Assembly: GCA_002103075.1 (NCBI GenBank)
Contig: DABG01000005.1
Location: forward strand, 1 to 56,000
DNA: 56,000 nt
Reading direction: 5' to 3'
DNA from: Candidatus Gastranaerophilales bacterium HUM_9
GTDB taxonomy: Bacteria; Cyanobacteriota; Vampirovibrionia; Gastranaerophilales; Gastranaerophilaceae
A model generated the notes under the pieces. It did not search any database and had not been told where the DNA came from. It saw only the letters and a program-made list of their open reading frames with translations. Of this stretch, positions 41,462 to 51,200 are shown piece after piece. Position numbers and translations under genes: made by a program. Each line of letters opens with the position of its first letter. The first letter of the stretch is position 1.

Positions 41462-42259
41462 CTATACTCTAGACATTTCTCTTGTTTTTGCACAGCTACA
41501 GTTTAGTCTTTCGTCTGGCAATTTTTCAATCATAGTAAATAATAATTTTTTCAAGTTTTCAACATTATGGTTAAATACTTGGATTACTTCGTGGTGAGAA
41601 ACAGGTGGAACATCACCAACCAAACCTGCATCGTAGTCAGTAATCAAAGAAATATTCAATGGACACATATCCATTTCTTTTACAAGGTATGCTTCTGGAA
41701 ATGCTGTCATATTGATAACTTCCCAACCTTGTGAAGTGAAAAACTTAGATTCTGCTTTTGTTGAAAATCTAGGACCATTGATAACTACAACAGTACCTGT
41801 TTCATGAACTTTAATTCCAAGTTCTTTACCAGTTTCGATAGCAAATTTTCTTAACTCTGGACAATATGGTTCAGCTGCTGATGGGTGAGTTACAATAGGT
41901 CCATCAAAGAAGGTTGATTTTCTTCCATCTGTCCAATCAACGAATTGGTCTGCTATAACAAAACTTCCAGGTTCAACGTGTTTTTGTAAACTACCTGCTG
42001 CACAAGGTGATATTACACGTTTACAACCAACTTCTTTCATTGCCCAAACATTTGCTCTAAAGTTAATTAAATGTGGCAAGATGGTATGGTTACGACCATG
42101 TCTTGGCATGAACGCAACTTTCTTTTCTCCTATTGTGCCAATAAACAAGTTATCACTAGGCATACCATAAGGAGTTTCTATTTTTACTTCTTCAATATTT
42201 TCTAAAAATTTATAGAACCCAGAGCCTCCGAAGACCCCAATACTAGCTAATTCTTTCAT
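41462..42259 (-). CDS. mtnP: 5'-methylthioadenosine phosphorylase
   Basis: 265 residues from the ATG at 42259, which follows AAAGAGG; a GTG at 42265 is an alternative. The N-terminal GVFGGSGFY, the phosphate-binding PRHGRNHTILPH (near 54) and the family motif NGPRFSTKAESK (near 165), then NMTAFPEAYLVKEMD (near 185), are all present. It splits 5'-methylthioadenosine into adenine and methylthioribose-1-phosphate in methionine salvage. Other salvage genes are not adjacent. The Cys-rich C-terminus (CSCAKT) is like that of many bacterial members. Confidence 0.93.
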   Translation of the reverse strand: MKELASIGVFGGSGFYKFLENIEEVKIETPYGMPSDNLFIGTIGEKKVAFMPRHGRNHTILPHLINFRANVWAMKEVGCKRVISPCAAGSLQKHVEPGSFVIADQFVDWTDGRKSTFFDGPIVTHPSAAEPYCPELRKFAIETGKELGIKVHETGTVVVINGPRFSTKAESKFFTSQGWEVINMTAFPEAYLVKEMDMCPLNISLITDYDAGLVGDVPPVSHHEVIQVFNHNVENLKKLLFTMIEKLPDERLNCSCAKTREMSRV

Positions 42260-42327
42260 ATACACCTCTTTCTTTATACTAATTTAGCATAAATTTCAAG
42301 AAAAGTGGAATTGTTAAGATTTATAAA

Positions 42328-43530
42328 TTAGCATGAATAATTTTCTATCTGAGCGAGAGTTTTTGGACAGTATTTTGTTAATGATAACGCACGTTGTTGA
42401 ATATTTTGGTCAAAGTCTAAGATGTCGGTAGAATTAAGTATTACGTAACCTTCCGCAAAGGTTTCATCTCTCAATCTGCTTTCTGCTGAGTCCATATCGG
42501 GTGCTAGATTTCTTTTTACAAGATTATCAGCGTTTGTAAACTTGTTGTAAAAATAGGTATCAGTATTTGTTCTATTTATTCTAAAATTCTTAATTTCGTA
42601 TTCTCGAATATTTTTGAAGTGAGAATTACTTGATAATAGTTCATTATCGGATATTTTGTGATTTACAGCATGCCCTAATTCGTGCAAGATTACGTGAGGT
42701 CCAACTTCTTTTGAATAAATTAATGCATGTTTGTTGTAAAAACTTTCTAGGCAACCATCAGGTGTGTCTAAGAAAGCAATTTCATCAACACTATTAGCTA
42801 ATCTTATTAAATCATCGCCACCAAGCGATTTTATCTTAGAATAAAGTGTTTCACGTTCTTTGTCTGAAATCTTTTCTGAACGGTTTTCAAAAGATTCATT
42901 TTCGTTTTCACCATCTTTTGTTAAAGACATTTTTTCAACGTTATTATCTGTCATTTTTAATAAGTCTAGGGTTTTTGTTTTACCATTATGTTCAACAGAA
43001 ATTACGTTACCACTAAGTCCTGAGATGTTGTAGGTTTCACCGTTAACTACGGTTTTTGCACAATCATCGTTTAGTTTTTCGTAAGATTTTTCTTTATTTA
43101 CTAAAATTTTTCCTGATTTATCTTTAATTATAAGGTTTATCTTTTTAATGTTATTATCATTTGTTGTTACCTTTTCAACGGTTGTTCCATCAGGAGAGGT
43201 TGTTTTAAGGTTTTGGGTTATAGCACTTCCTGATTGAGTGTAGTTTATTGAAAGAATTTCTCGTCCTAGTGCATCTGTTTCTACTCTGTTTTTTAAGTTC
43301 CCAATACCAGATGGAGTAGAAATTGTGTTTGTTGTTTTTGTAAACGGGAGATTATTGATACCTGCCTGATTAAGATATTGCTCTATAAGATTTTTTGAGG
43401 TGGTTTGGGATTGAATATGTTGTTTTTTAAATGTAGAAATTGAGTCGATAGGGTTTGTTGCCTTAAATGATGTCATTAAAGGCATTTGATAAGAATTATA
43501 CACACTATTCAACCCAAAAGAACTAACCAT
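42328..43530 (-). CDS. Hypothetical HExxH metallopeptidase-like protein
   Basis: 400 residues, not recognised as a known family. A Ser/Thr/Asn-rich N-terminal half (beta-rich, about 1-200) precedes a zincin-like domain. The zinc motif is HELGH at 283-287 in PHVILHELGHAVNH. A Glu in SRLRDETFAEGYV (356 or 360) could be the third ligand, which would fit a gluzincin of the lethal-factor/Mop type. No Sec signal is visible. It might be an effector or toxin-like protein, but that is inference; it stands alone with poor promoters. Confidence 0.78.
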   Translation of the reverse strand: MVSSFGLNSVYNSYQMPLMTSFKATNPIDSISTFKKQHIQSQTTSKNLIEQYLNQAGINNLPFTKTTNTISTPSGIGNLKNRVETDALGREILSINYTQSGSAITQNLKTTSPDGTTVEKVTTNDNNIKKINLIIKDKSGKILVNKEKSYEKLNDDCAKTVVNGETYNISGLSGNVISVEHNGKTKTLDLLKMTDNNVEKMSLTKDGENENESFENRSEKISDKERETLYSKIKSLGGDDLIRLANSVDEIAFLDTPDGCLESFYNKHALIYSKEVGPHVILHELGHAVNHKISDNELLSSNSHFKNIREYEIKNFRINRTNTDTYFYNKFTNADNLVKRNLAPDMDSAESRLRDETFAEGYVILNSTDILDFDQNIQQRALSLTKYCPKTLAQIENYSC

Positions 43531-43611
43531 ATTTGTATAAAGTATAATTTTTAGTTGAATTTGCTAAAATATTAAGATTGATTACTAAGTTGTTAAGTTA
43601 TTATATGAAAC

Positions 43612-43641
43612 TTGTCAAATTGTGAAAAATAGTATTATAAT
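43612..43641 (+). promoter_or_regulatory. Promoter of the 110-aa gene
   Basis: TTGTCA (43612-43617), 18-bp spacer and consensus TATAAT (43636-43641). The leader to the start codon is then about 135 nt long, long enough to hold regulation. It has no clear terminator-like stem. Confidence 0.65.
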
Positions 43642-43783
43642 ATGTATCAATAAAATTTATATTGTGACCATGAAAATTTTGTAAAGTTTTTTTAATGTAC
43701 TAGCAAAAAAATTTTTTTCCATACGTTATATAAACACATATTGAAGAAAAGTATAAGAGAATTTAATAGAAAGCAAGGTTATT

Positions 43784-44116
43784 ATGAACGAAATTAACAA
43801 ACCAGACGTAAAATTTAATCCAGTAGTAGCACCAAAACCAATTGAAAAGCCTGAAGCTGATCAAACAAAAACTGCTCCTGCTGTAGATGCAAAACCACAA
43901 GATTATAAAGAAGCAGCAGCAGCTCCTGGTGCAGAAGCAGCGGGTCGTGCTCAAGTTATGATTAATAAAGCTGATAACATCAATTCTGATATCCAAAAAA
44001 TTATTGATAATCCATCAATAGTTGATAAATCAGATACATTGTTTAACGCTGCTGAAAAAGCTGGTGTTCCATATCCAGCAGCTGCTACTTTTGCAACAAC
44101 TGAAGTTGCTCACTAA
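43784..44116 (+). CDS. Hypothetical Ala/Pro-rich protein, 110 aa
   Basis: Not recognised. An extended Pro/Ala/Lys-rich N-terminus (residues 1-55, with repeated PK/PA pairs) precedes a short helical C-terminal part (VMINKADNINSDIQKII...AEKAGVPYPAAATFATTEVAH). No signal or membrane segment. It has its own consensus promoter with a 135-nt leader and a strong terminator, so it may be highly expressed. Codon use is dominated by a few A/T-ending codons, unlike the random look of spurious frames. Confidence 0.7.
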   Translation: MNEINKPDVKFNPVVAPKPIEKPEADQTKTAPAVDAKPQDYKEAAAAPGAEAAGRAQVMINKADNINSDIQKIIDNPSIVDKSDTLFNAAEKAGVPYPAAATFATTEVAH

Positions 44117-44135
44117 TTTTGTAAGAAGTTTTTTT

Positions 44136-44178
44136 AAGAGGCGAAAATTTTCATTGAAAATTTTCGCCTCTTTTTTTA
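44136..44178 (+). terminator. Terminator of the 110-aa gene
   Basis: A perfect 16-bp stem (44136-44151 with 44157-44172, CATTG loop) followed by a T-run. Confidence 0.93.
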
Positions 44179-44274
44179 GTTATTTATTATCTTTTCATTA
44201 ATTATTTTGTGCTAAAATGTCTGTAAATTGATGATGGTAATAAATTGATAACTTTATAAGTGGAGAGGTATATT

Positions 44275-45318
44275 ATGGTTAAGGTTTTTACAATCGGCAG
44301 TGCAACAATGGACGTATTTGTTGAGAGTGATGAGGCAAACATTGTTTCTGTAAACAGTTTGAACAGAAAATGTGAATATATGAGTTATCCTTATGGCTCA
44401 AAAATAGACATGACCAATTTCTCTACTAATTTAGGTGGTGGCGGAGTTAATACTGCTTCAAACTTTGCAAAACTTGGCTATGATACATCTGCAATCTTTA
44501 AAATAGGTGATGATATTTATTCAACAGGGATTATTGACCATTTGAAAAAAGCTAATGTAAAGTTAGATAGTATTATTGAAGACAAATCTTTGTCTACAGG
44601 TTTTTCTGTTATCTTGGTTAGTTTTCAAGGTGATAGAACTGTTTTGACAAATAGAGGTGCAAATGCTTGTATTGAGCTTGAAGATATCGATTTTGAAGCA
44701 CTAAAAAATGCTGATTGGTTATATGTTGCACCATTGAATGGTAAATCAAATGAGGTTTTGGAACCATTAGTTAAATTCGCTCATGAAAATAATATAATTG
44801 TTGCTTTTAATGCTGGTACAACAAGTTTGAAACAAGGATTTGAAAAAATTAAACCTATTTTGAAAACATCTAATATTGTTGTAATGAATTTGGAAGAAGC
44901 CTCTATGTGTACAGGTGTTCAAGTTAGACCTGATACAAAGACAGAGCATTATTCGCACGAAGTTATTCACCCAGACGTAGTTACTATGCTTAAAAAATTG
45001 AGAGTGTATGATTATCAAGTGTTAGTAATAACAGATGGAAAACGTGGTGCGTATGCTTATGACGGCAAAAAGATTTATATGTGTCCCGTATTCCCATCAA
45101 ATGTTGTTTCAACCCTTGGTGCAGGTGATGCTTTCGCATCAACTTTCTTTGCATCATTGCAACGTACGAATGAGGATATAGGAAGAGCTTTGATGTATGG
45201 TTCTGTTCAATCAGCCTCAGTTGTGTCAAAGTTTAGTGCAACAGAAGGGTTAATAACGTTTGAAGAGATTGAATCTCGTTTAAATGAACACCCTAATTAT
45301 ACATATTTAGAAATTTAG
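44275..45318 (+). CDS. PfkB-family sugar/nucleoside kinase
   Basis: 347 residues from the ATG at 44275, which follows GGAGAGG; a GTG at 44260 is less likely. The N-terminal MVKVFTIGSATMDVF, the substrate motif NLGGGGVNTASNFAKLG (near 58-74) and the ATP-site motif TLGAGDAFASTFFASL (near 281-296, catalytic Asp in GAGD) define the ribokinase fold. The substrate is not told by sequence; adenosine, ribose or a fructose phosphate are options. The nuclease gene follows after 11 bp. Confidence 0.9.
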   Translation: MVKVFTIGSATMDVFVESDEANIVSVNSLNRKCEYMSYPYGSKIDMTNFSTNLGGGGVNTASNFAKLGYDTSAIFKIGDDIYSTGIIDHLKKANVKLDSIIEDKSLSTGFSVILVSFQGDRTVLTNRGANACIELEDIDFEALKNADWLYVAPLNGKSNEVLEPLVKFAHENNIIVAFNAGTTSLKQGFEKIKPILKTSNIVVMNLEEASMCTGVQVRPDTKTEHYSHEVIHPDVVTMLKKLRVYDYQVLVITDGKRGAYAYDGKKIYMCPVFPSNVVSTLGAGDAFASTFFASLQRTNEDIGRALMYGSVQSASVVSKFSATEGLITFEEIESRLNEHPNYTYLEI

Positions 45319-45329
45319 TTAGGTGTGAG

Positions 45330-45995
45330 ATGGCTGAATTTTCTGTTATATCGCCTGCAATGTTCAATTTGTACAAGGATTGTGACTTGAAGTTCTATTA
45401 TAAGTATGTAGAGCAAGTTTCAACCCCTGTTTTAGATGAGAATTTTGTAGAGGGTAAAAATATCCATACACTTGCAGCTTATTATTTGAAAAAATTTCCT
45501 GTAGAAAAATATATAAAGAAACTTTCTGAAAGAGAATTGAAGTATTGGAATAACTTGAAGTCTACCAAATACTTTGATTATGAGATTGTGGCTATTGAAC
45601 ATTCTTTGACAATGAAAGTCGAAAACCATTGGATAGGTGGTAGAATTGACGCAGTTGTAAAAAATAATAATGATTATTATATTTTAGATTACAAAACAGG
45701 TGGAGTAAATTCTGATAAAACTTATGATTTTCAGACAATGGTTTATTTATTATTGTGTGATGAATTATACAAGGATTATAGAGATAAAGGGGCTTTAACC
45801 TTTGTTTATCTTGATTTGAAGAACAATAAGAAAGTACAGATAAAGTTTGATGAGAAGTTAAAAGAGGAATATCTAGAACGTATAAAAATGGCTTGTGTCG
45901 GCATGGAGAAGGTTACTAAAGATGGGTTGAAAAATTCTGTTTGTACGGATATGAATTGCCCATATTCAAAATTGTGTATTGTGTCGAGATACTAA
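45330..45995 (+). CDS. PD-(D/E)xK nuclease with Cys cluster (RecB/Cas4-like)
   Basis: 221 residues. The nuclease core has WIGGRIDAVVKNNNDYYILDYKTGG (about 98-122), giving Asp, Asp and Lys of the active site, and QTMVYLLL near 133 for the QxxxY motif. An N-terminal Cys (YKDCDLKFY) with three Cys at the end (CTDMNCPYSKLC) would hold a 4Fe-4S cluster, as in AddB or Cas4. It is a stand-alone gene, with no cas or addAB genes near. It could act in repair or in DNA uptake; I cannot choose. Confidence 0.88.
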   Translation: MAEFSVISPAMFNLYKDCDLKFYYKYVEQVSTPVLDENFVEGKNIHTLAAYYLKKFPVEKYIKKLSERELKYWNNLKSTKYFDYEIVAIEHSLTMKVENHWIGGRIDAVVKNNNDYYILDYKTGGVNSDKTYDFQTMVYLLLCDELYKDYRDKGALTFVYLDLKNNKKVQIKFDEKLKEEYLERIKMACVGMEKVTKDGLKNSVCTDMNCPYSKLCIVSRY

Positions 45996-46020
45996 ATTGT
46001 TAAATATAAAATAAATATTA

Positions 46021-46569
46021 TTAAATAACGCTTTTAATAATTAAAAATGATACGATAACCATGCTAATAACAAAACATATAAAGATAAGGCAGGGAGAAT
46101 AGTTATCTTTTTGCTGTGGATTTGAGTGGATTTTTTTCATGATTTCTTTTGCAAAATCGTTTTTTAATTTATTTTTTTCGTTGTTAAAAGAATCTGTTAA
46201 GAGTTTTCTAACACTATAGAGTTGTTCTATTTTTTTTCTAAGTGTGGGTTTTGTGACGATATCTCTTCTAATTTGGATATTGATATCATCATTAAGTTCG
46301 TTATCAATGTAAGCAGAAAGGTTTGACATGTTATCATTTTCTTCTGATTGTTCAGGTTCTACTACTATATCAGATTTCTGTGGTTCAAACATAAGTTGGT
46401 TGTAGGCGTCTTTTAAGTCATTAACAATAGAGTTAAGCATGTTGAATTTTATATGACAGTTAGGGCAGTTGTGAAGATGTTCTATAAACGCTGCTTTTAG
46501 AGTGTCGCTAAGTTCGTCGTTTAAGTAGAACGGCAAAAGTTCTTCAAATTGTTTACAAGTTATTTTCAT
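46021..46569 (-). CDS. Anti-sigma factor, zinc-finger-like, membrane-bound
   Basis: 182 residues. The N-terminal ZAS motif HLHNCPNCHIKF (31-42, HxxxCxxC) binds the partner sigma factor. A long helical and acidic middle is followed by a C-terminal membrane helix (PCLIFICFVISMVIVSFLIIKSVI), a tail-anchored layout. It starts 18 bp after the ECF gene on the same strand. Confidence 0.87.
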   Translation of the reverse strand: MKITCKQFEELLPFYLNDELSDTLKAAFIEHLHNCPNCHIKFNMLNSIVNDLKDAYNQLMFEPQKSDIVVEPEQSEENDNMSNLSAYIDNELNDDINIQIRRDIVTKPTLRKKIEQLYSVRKLLTDSFNNEKNKLKNDFAKEIMKKIHSNPQQKDNYSPCLIFICFVISMVIVSFLIIKSVI

Positions 46570-46587
46570 CTGATTAAATAAACCTTT

Positions 46588-47160
46588 CTAAATATAATCG
46601 TGGAGTGTATTTTTAAGTTGGAGCCTAGCTCTTGATATTCTTGACTTTACGGTATTGATGTTTGTTTTTGTTAGGTTTGCAATATCTTCATAACTTAATC
46701 CTTCAAATTCTCTAAGCACTATTGCTATTCGAGAGTCGATGGGTAAGGTTAGAATTGAATTTTTTATTATGCAACCGAGTTCAGAGGCAAGACATTTATC
46801 GAGTGGAAGCATGCTATCATCTTTAATTTCTTCTGCTTGGTTTTCATCGTTTATGTCTACATTTTCGATTTGTTTTGCACTTTTGCGAAGCTCATCATAG
46901 AAGAGATTTACAGCAATTCGGTTAGCCCAAGTTTTGAATTTTGACACATTTTTTAGTTTGTGTAAATTTTTTGCTATTTTTACTAAGGCTTCTTGTGTCA
47001 GGTCTGCAACTATTTCACGTTTTTTGCAGAGGTGCATAAATATACCAAAAATTTCTTTTTGAATTCTACGCACAAGTTCTTCAATGGCCTTAAAGTCGTT
47101 ATCTTGAGCCATTTTGATAAGCAGATATTGCGGTATTTTTTTGTAGTTTTGTTTTGACAT
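46588..47160 (-). CDS. ECF-type RNA polymerase sigma factor
   Basis: 190 residues with region 2 (VADLTQEALVKIAKNLHKL near 47-65, then FKTWANRIAVNLFYDEL) and region 4 (FEGLSYEDIANLTKTNINTVKSRISRARLQL near 152-182). Its anti-sigma gene follows directly, the common order. It is a second ECF unit beside 21610-22457, with a different anchor type in the anti-sigma protein. Confidence 0.92.
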   Translation of the reverse strand: MSKQNYKKIPQYLLIKMAQDNDFKAIEELVRRIQKEIFGIFMHLCKKREIVADLTQEALVKIAKNLHKLKNVSKFKTWANRIAVNLFYDELRKSAKQIENVDINDENQAEEIKDDSMLPLDKCLASELGCIIKNSILTLPIDSRIAIVLREFEGLSYEDIANLTKTNINTVKSRISRARLQLKNTLHDYI

Positions 47161-47648
47161 CTACCTAAACTCCACTACTTTAATTTATCGGCATTTGATA
47201 ACAAAATGAATAGTCATGGTAATATAACAGATAGATATTCTTATGGGTTGAAAGTTGAAAATTAAAAGTTGAAAGATGTATAGGAAGTTACTAGGTTGTT
47301 AGGTGATAAATAATTTTGTCGTGTTCAATCAAGCTGTTGAACACGACCACGGGAGTTGGCAAGCGAAGAATCCCTGCATACATTAACCAAATAAAAAGAG
47401 GTGTTTGTTGCTTAGATGGATAAATACAACACAAACACCCTCTATTCTACAAATAATGTAGTATTAGAGTATGCAAAATGGGTTTACGAGAATACATTTA
47501 TACTTATTTATGAATGTTATGACAGAACAAATCTGCAAAACATTTGGCAACACAGTTTTATAAACTTATACCCTCAAAAGTTTATAACTATATTCGCACA
47601 CACATATATATTACAAAATTTATGATATTTTATGATATTGGAATTAGA
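47161..47648. other. Gene-poor spacer with repeats and a terminator
   Basis: No convincing gene is seen in about 490 bp. There is an 11-bp stem (47318-47328 with 47337-47347) with no U-tract, a copy of the dispersed repeat (about 47354-47380, 'ggcaagcgaagaatccctgc', inverted relative of about 39725-39745), and a terminator hairpin at 47393-47442. A 69-codon open frame at 47416-47625 starts inside that hairpin and is probably not a gene. Confidence 0.7.
47393..47442 (-). terminator. Terminator of the 49-aa gene
   Basis: On the minus strand GAGGGTGTTTGTGTTG (47442-47427) pairs with CAACAAACACCTC (47410-47398), with two bulged bases, and is followed by a U-run. It lies about 200 bp after the 49-aa gene, on the same strand, and leaves a long 3' tail. 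Confidence 0.65.
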
Positions 47649-47798
47649 TTAAACTAGTCCAAGAACTTTTCTGTACCAAGAGAAAGTTTCAAGTTCAGTA
47701 CCGTTGAAAGTAGTTTTGATACATTGTTTCTTTAGGTAGTTTTCAAACTCGTCATTGAAGCATGCCTTTTGTTCTTTGATTTCTAATGCTGTTTTCAT
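47649..47798 (-). CDS. Small hypothetical protein, 49 aa
   Basis: An unlisted small gene. The sequence starts MKTALEIKEQKACFNDEFEN and ends in SWYRKVLGLV; it is charged and helical with no membrane segment. A very strong ribosome site (AAAGGGGGA, 5 bases before the ATG) supports it. I do not recognise the protein. Its upstream region (47799-48266) is shared with the giant adhesin gene on the other strand. Confidence 0.7.
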   Translation of the reverse strand: MKTALEIKEQKACFNDEFENYLKKQCIKTTFNGTELETFSWYRKVLGLV

Positions 47799-48266
47799 AA
47801 AAATCCCCCTTTGTTTAGTAAAGAGTCACACCTATATAATGTTATAAATACACATAACCTCAATTAATCTATTGATTTTATTGTAGTCATTTTTTTTAGT
47901 ATTGTCAAATTTTTGTAATAATTTTTTACAAACCTGAAAACACTTGAAAATAAAGAGCTGTAAAGAATGAAATCTTTAAAAAAGTTGTTTTCATGATGTA
48001 AATAACTTGCAAAATATTATTTTCGTGAAACAAGTCATGTCTACTAGGTTTGTTAAGATATTAAATTTTTTTAATTTTTAAATAGTCTTTGATACAAAAA
48101 TTTACATATTCAAATGCTGAAAAACATTGAGTTTGAACTGTATTTATCCTAGTTTTGACTGTATCCACTTGTTGAGGTGTTTATTATAAGTTATAATTAT
48201 GTTAAGGGATATTCTTCCATATTATATAGAGAATGAGTTAATTATCACGAAACGAATTAAATATTA
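47799..48266. other. Non-coding gap before the giant adhesin gene
   Basis: About 470 bp, strongly AT-rich, with no open frame of note. It must hold the promoter of the 49-aa gene (minus strand) and that of the adhesin gene (plus strand, 48169-48197). I see no perfect stem longer than a few bases. Confidence 0.6.
48169..48197 (+). promoter_or_regulatory. Putative promoter of the adhesin gene
   Basis: TTGTTG (48169-48174), 17-bp spacer and TATAAT (48192-48197), about 70 bp before the start codon. The start codon itself lacks a clear ribosome site. Confidence 0.6.
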
Positions 48267-51200
48267 ATGCCTAAGAATAGTAGTATGCACAGTATTAAAG
48301 ATAATATTTCTGGTTTTAAAAAATTTTTAAAATCTCTATTTTTTGTGTGTTTATTAGTTATATCTGGTTCGTTTGTATTTGCTGATGAAAATACTGAACA
48401 AACTGCTATAGTTGTTCCTTTGTTGTCATCTGTTTTTCAATCAACAGGAAACTCTATTTATAATATAACGTTGGCTGATAGCAGTGATTATAATTTTTGT
48501 ACATCAACATTTGATATTCAAAACGGTGGGAAAATTCAAAAGTTTTACAACGTATACTTAAACGTTGATGGTCTGGTGAAATCTGGTGATGTACAATATA
48601 CAGTGTTAAATCAAAAAGATGACAATACAATCTTTTTGCAGTGGTTTAATCACCCTATATTTTTGAAATATGAGATTAGCGATTCTGTTTCGTCGGTTAA
48701 GAATGTTATAGAAATAACATCAGATGATGTTAGTATAAGTGAAGTTCTCACAGGTGCTTTATCAGGAGTAATTAATAATACCAAGGTTAATTTGTCAATT
48801 GAGTCAGAATTTTTAAACAATTTTTCTAAAACAGGTGCTTCATCTATAAATAATAATAAAAATGCTATGATTTCGTCTATCAAATCAACATTTATTGGAA
48901 ACTATTCACTAGATGATGGTGGAGTTATTAACAATAAAGGAAATATTGTTCTTTTAAATTCAGTATTTTTAGGTAATTATTCAAATCAAAACGGTGTAAT
49001 TTATAACACAGGAACAATTGATAGAATAAATTCGGAGTTTATAGGTAATTATGCACTTTTAGGTGGTGGTGCAATTTATAATGATGGTACTATATCTGAA
49101 ATAAATTCTAATTTTATCTCAAATTATTCAGATAATGACGGTGGTGCGATTTATAACGCTCAAGATGGTGTAATTACAAATATTATATCAACTTTTGTAA
49201 GTAATTTTTCAAAAGGTGATGGTGGTGCCATTTATAATCTTGGTGAAATAGGTACGATTGAGAATTCATCATTTCTAGGCAACTATACTTCTGTAGTTGC
49301 CAAAAGAGGTGGTGCAATTTATTCTGAAACGGATTTAAACTTCTTAGCTAATGGTGCAACAATTGAGTTTACTGGAAACTATGTTTTAACAGAGTCTGGA
49401 AAGCTAAATGAGGCTATTTATATAAACGATTCTGAAAGCACAGATGATGTAACTTTAACGTTCTCAATAAAAGATGGTGGAACAGTTGTTCTTAATGATA
49501 GTATTAGTGGTGCAGATTTAATAAATGTTGTAATACAAGGTGAAAATGCATCTAATGATACTTTTAAATTATTTAATCAGATAAATAATGCGGCAGTTAC
49601 TTTTCAGAATGTCAAGTTAGATGTTTTGGACGGAAATATTGCGGATTATAATTTTGAAAAAACTACATTTAAAGATGAAGTATTGTTTGATTTTGATATA
49701 ACTCTTGATGAGTCAGGCAATTTGTTAGCAGATACAATTACAACAGACAAGTCTTCAAGAGGGGTATTAACTCTTAATAAAATGAATTTGTTAGGAGTTG
49801 ATTTGAAAACTATTTTAGAAAATCAACTTGCTGTAAAGATAATAAATAGCACATCTTCTCGAATAATTTTAGGTATAAGTAGTGCATTAGAAAATGAGAT
49901 TGCAGCATTGATTGATAAGTTGAACTTGCCATCAGAAGTAGTTAGTACGATGACGGGTGACACTGATATAAAAGCTGACGCTAAATGGAGTGATGATTTT
50001 GGTGAAGTTACTCATATTTATGGTGAAAGACGTCAATATTTGGGAGTAACTGATGATAAAAAATCGTTTGGGTTTATTTATAAATACAATACAAATGAAG
50101 AAGTTTTAACAGATGTATTAGCTATATTAAATAAAGCTATAATAAAAAATGATTTGGGTGATGTAATAGCAAAATCATTTACAACAGATACGTCTTATGT
50201 GTATACTGTTGGTCAAGATTTAGGTGAAACTCAAGGTGAATTGACAATAAAAGGCTATTCTTCTAATAATTCAGCGATTGATTTGAATGGTCATACAGGA
50301 TTTGAATTGATATCTAGTTCTGTTTTGAACTTGAAGAATGTCAAGATTTATGACAGCACAGATAGTATAACAAATCCTATAGTAGTAAAAAATCATCAAG
50401 CTGTTTTGAATTTACAAGATGTGTATTTGTCTGGAAATATCATTGGTTTAGGTTTGAATGATAATAGATTTACGATAAATATTACTGGTGATGATGTTAC
50501 TACTATTACAGGAATAATAAAAGATGCAAATGTGAATTTAAAAGGTGGAAGATTCAGATTTGATACAGACACGTTTGCAGATTCTTCTGTAACCTTAAAA
50601 ACTGATGGTGGGGTTATAGATTTAGCGGATAACAGTATAAAACAGTATAATATAGCAGAGTTAATCTCTTCAAAAGCTGTTGATTATGAAATGGATATGA
50701 AACTTGGAAACTTGCTTGGAGAAACTTCTTTAACGTCGGATAGTTTAAGAGTTGGTAGATATTCATTAGGTGGTGCTGTAAAAATTCACTATATTAATTT
50801 TATAGATGAATTAGCTTCATTAAAATTAAATAATAAGGTTATTGATGCTGTTAATAATATTGGTATAACTGCTATTATGCCTAATGATATCAAAAAAGCC
50901 AGCGATGTATTGAACAGTGATTTTGTGTCAGAAATAAAATCAAAATATTCAGATGCAGCAGATTTGTTCTCAAAATCAACAACGGTTTTGTATTCAGACT
51001 ATGTTGGAGCTGAGGGAAGTCAAAATATTTTATTAGAATTGGCTGATGATTTCAATAATTTAGAAGTTTATGTAACAAGTGCTTATCATAAAATTGATAC
51101 GTTTGATAAGTATTTAGTTGACGGTAATTTTATTATTAATTCTAATAACGAAATGTTTGACAATGTTTATGTAACGGCATTTTACAGAGATGTTTTAGTT

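Noticed and set aside
43763..43996. A 77-codon Cys/Phe-rich minus-strand frame
   Set aside because: It is the antisense of the 110-aa gene with its own promoter and terminator.
47318..47347. Terminator in the 47.3 kb hairpin
   Set aside because: The 11-bp stem is perfect but no U-tract follows on either strand; it is likely a repeat hairpin.
47416..47625. A 69-codon plus-strand frame
   Set aside because: Its start lies inside a minus-strand terminator hairpin, it has no ribosome site at proper distance, and the protein has no recognisable feature.
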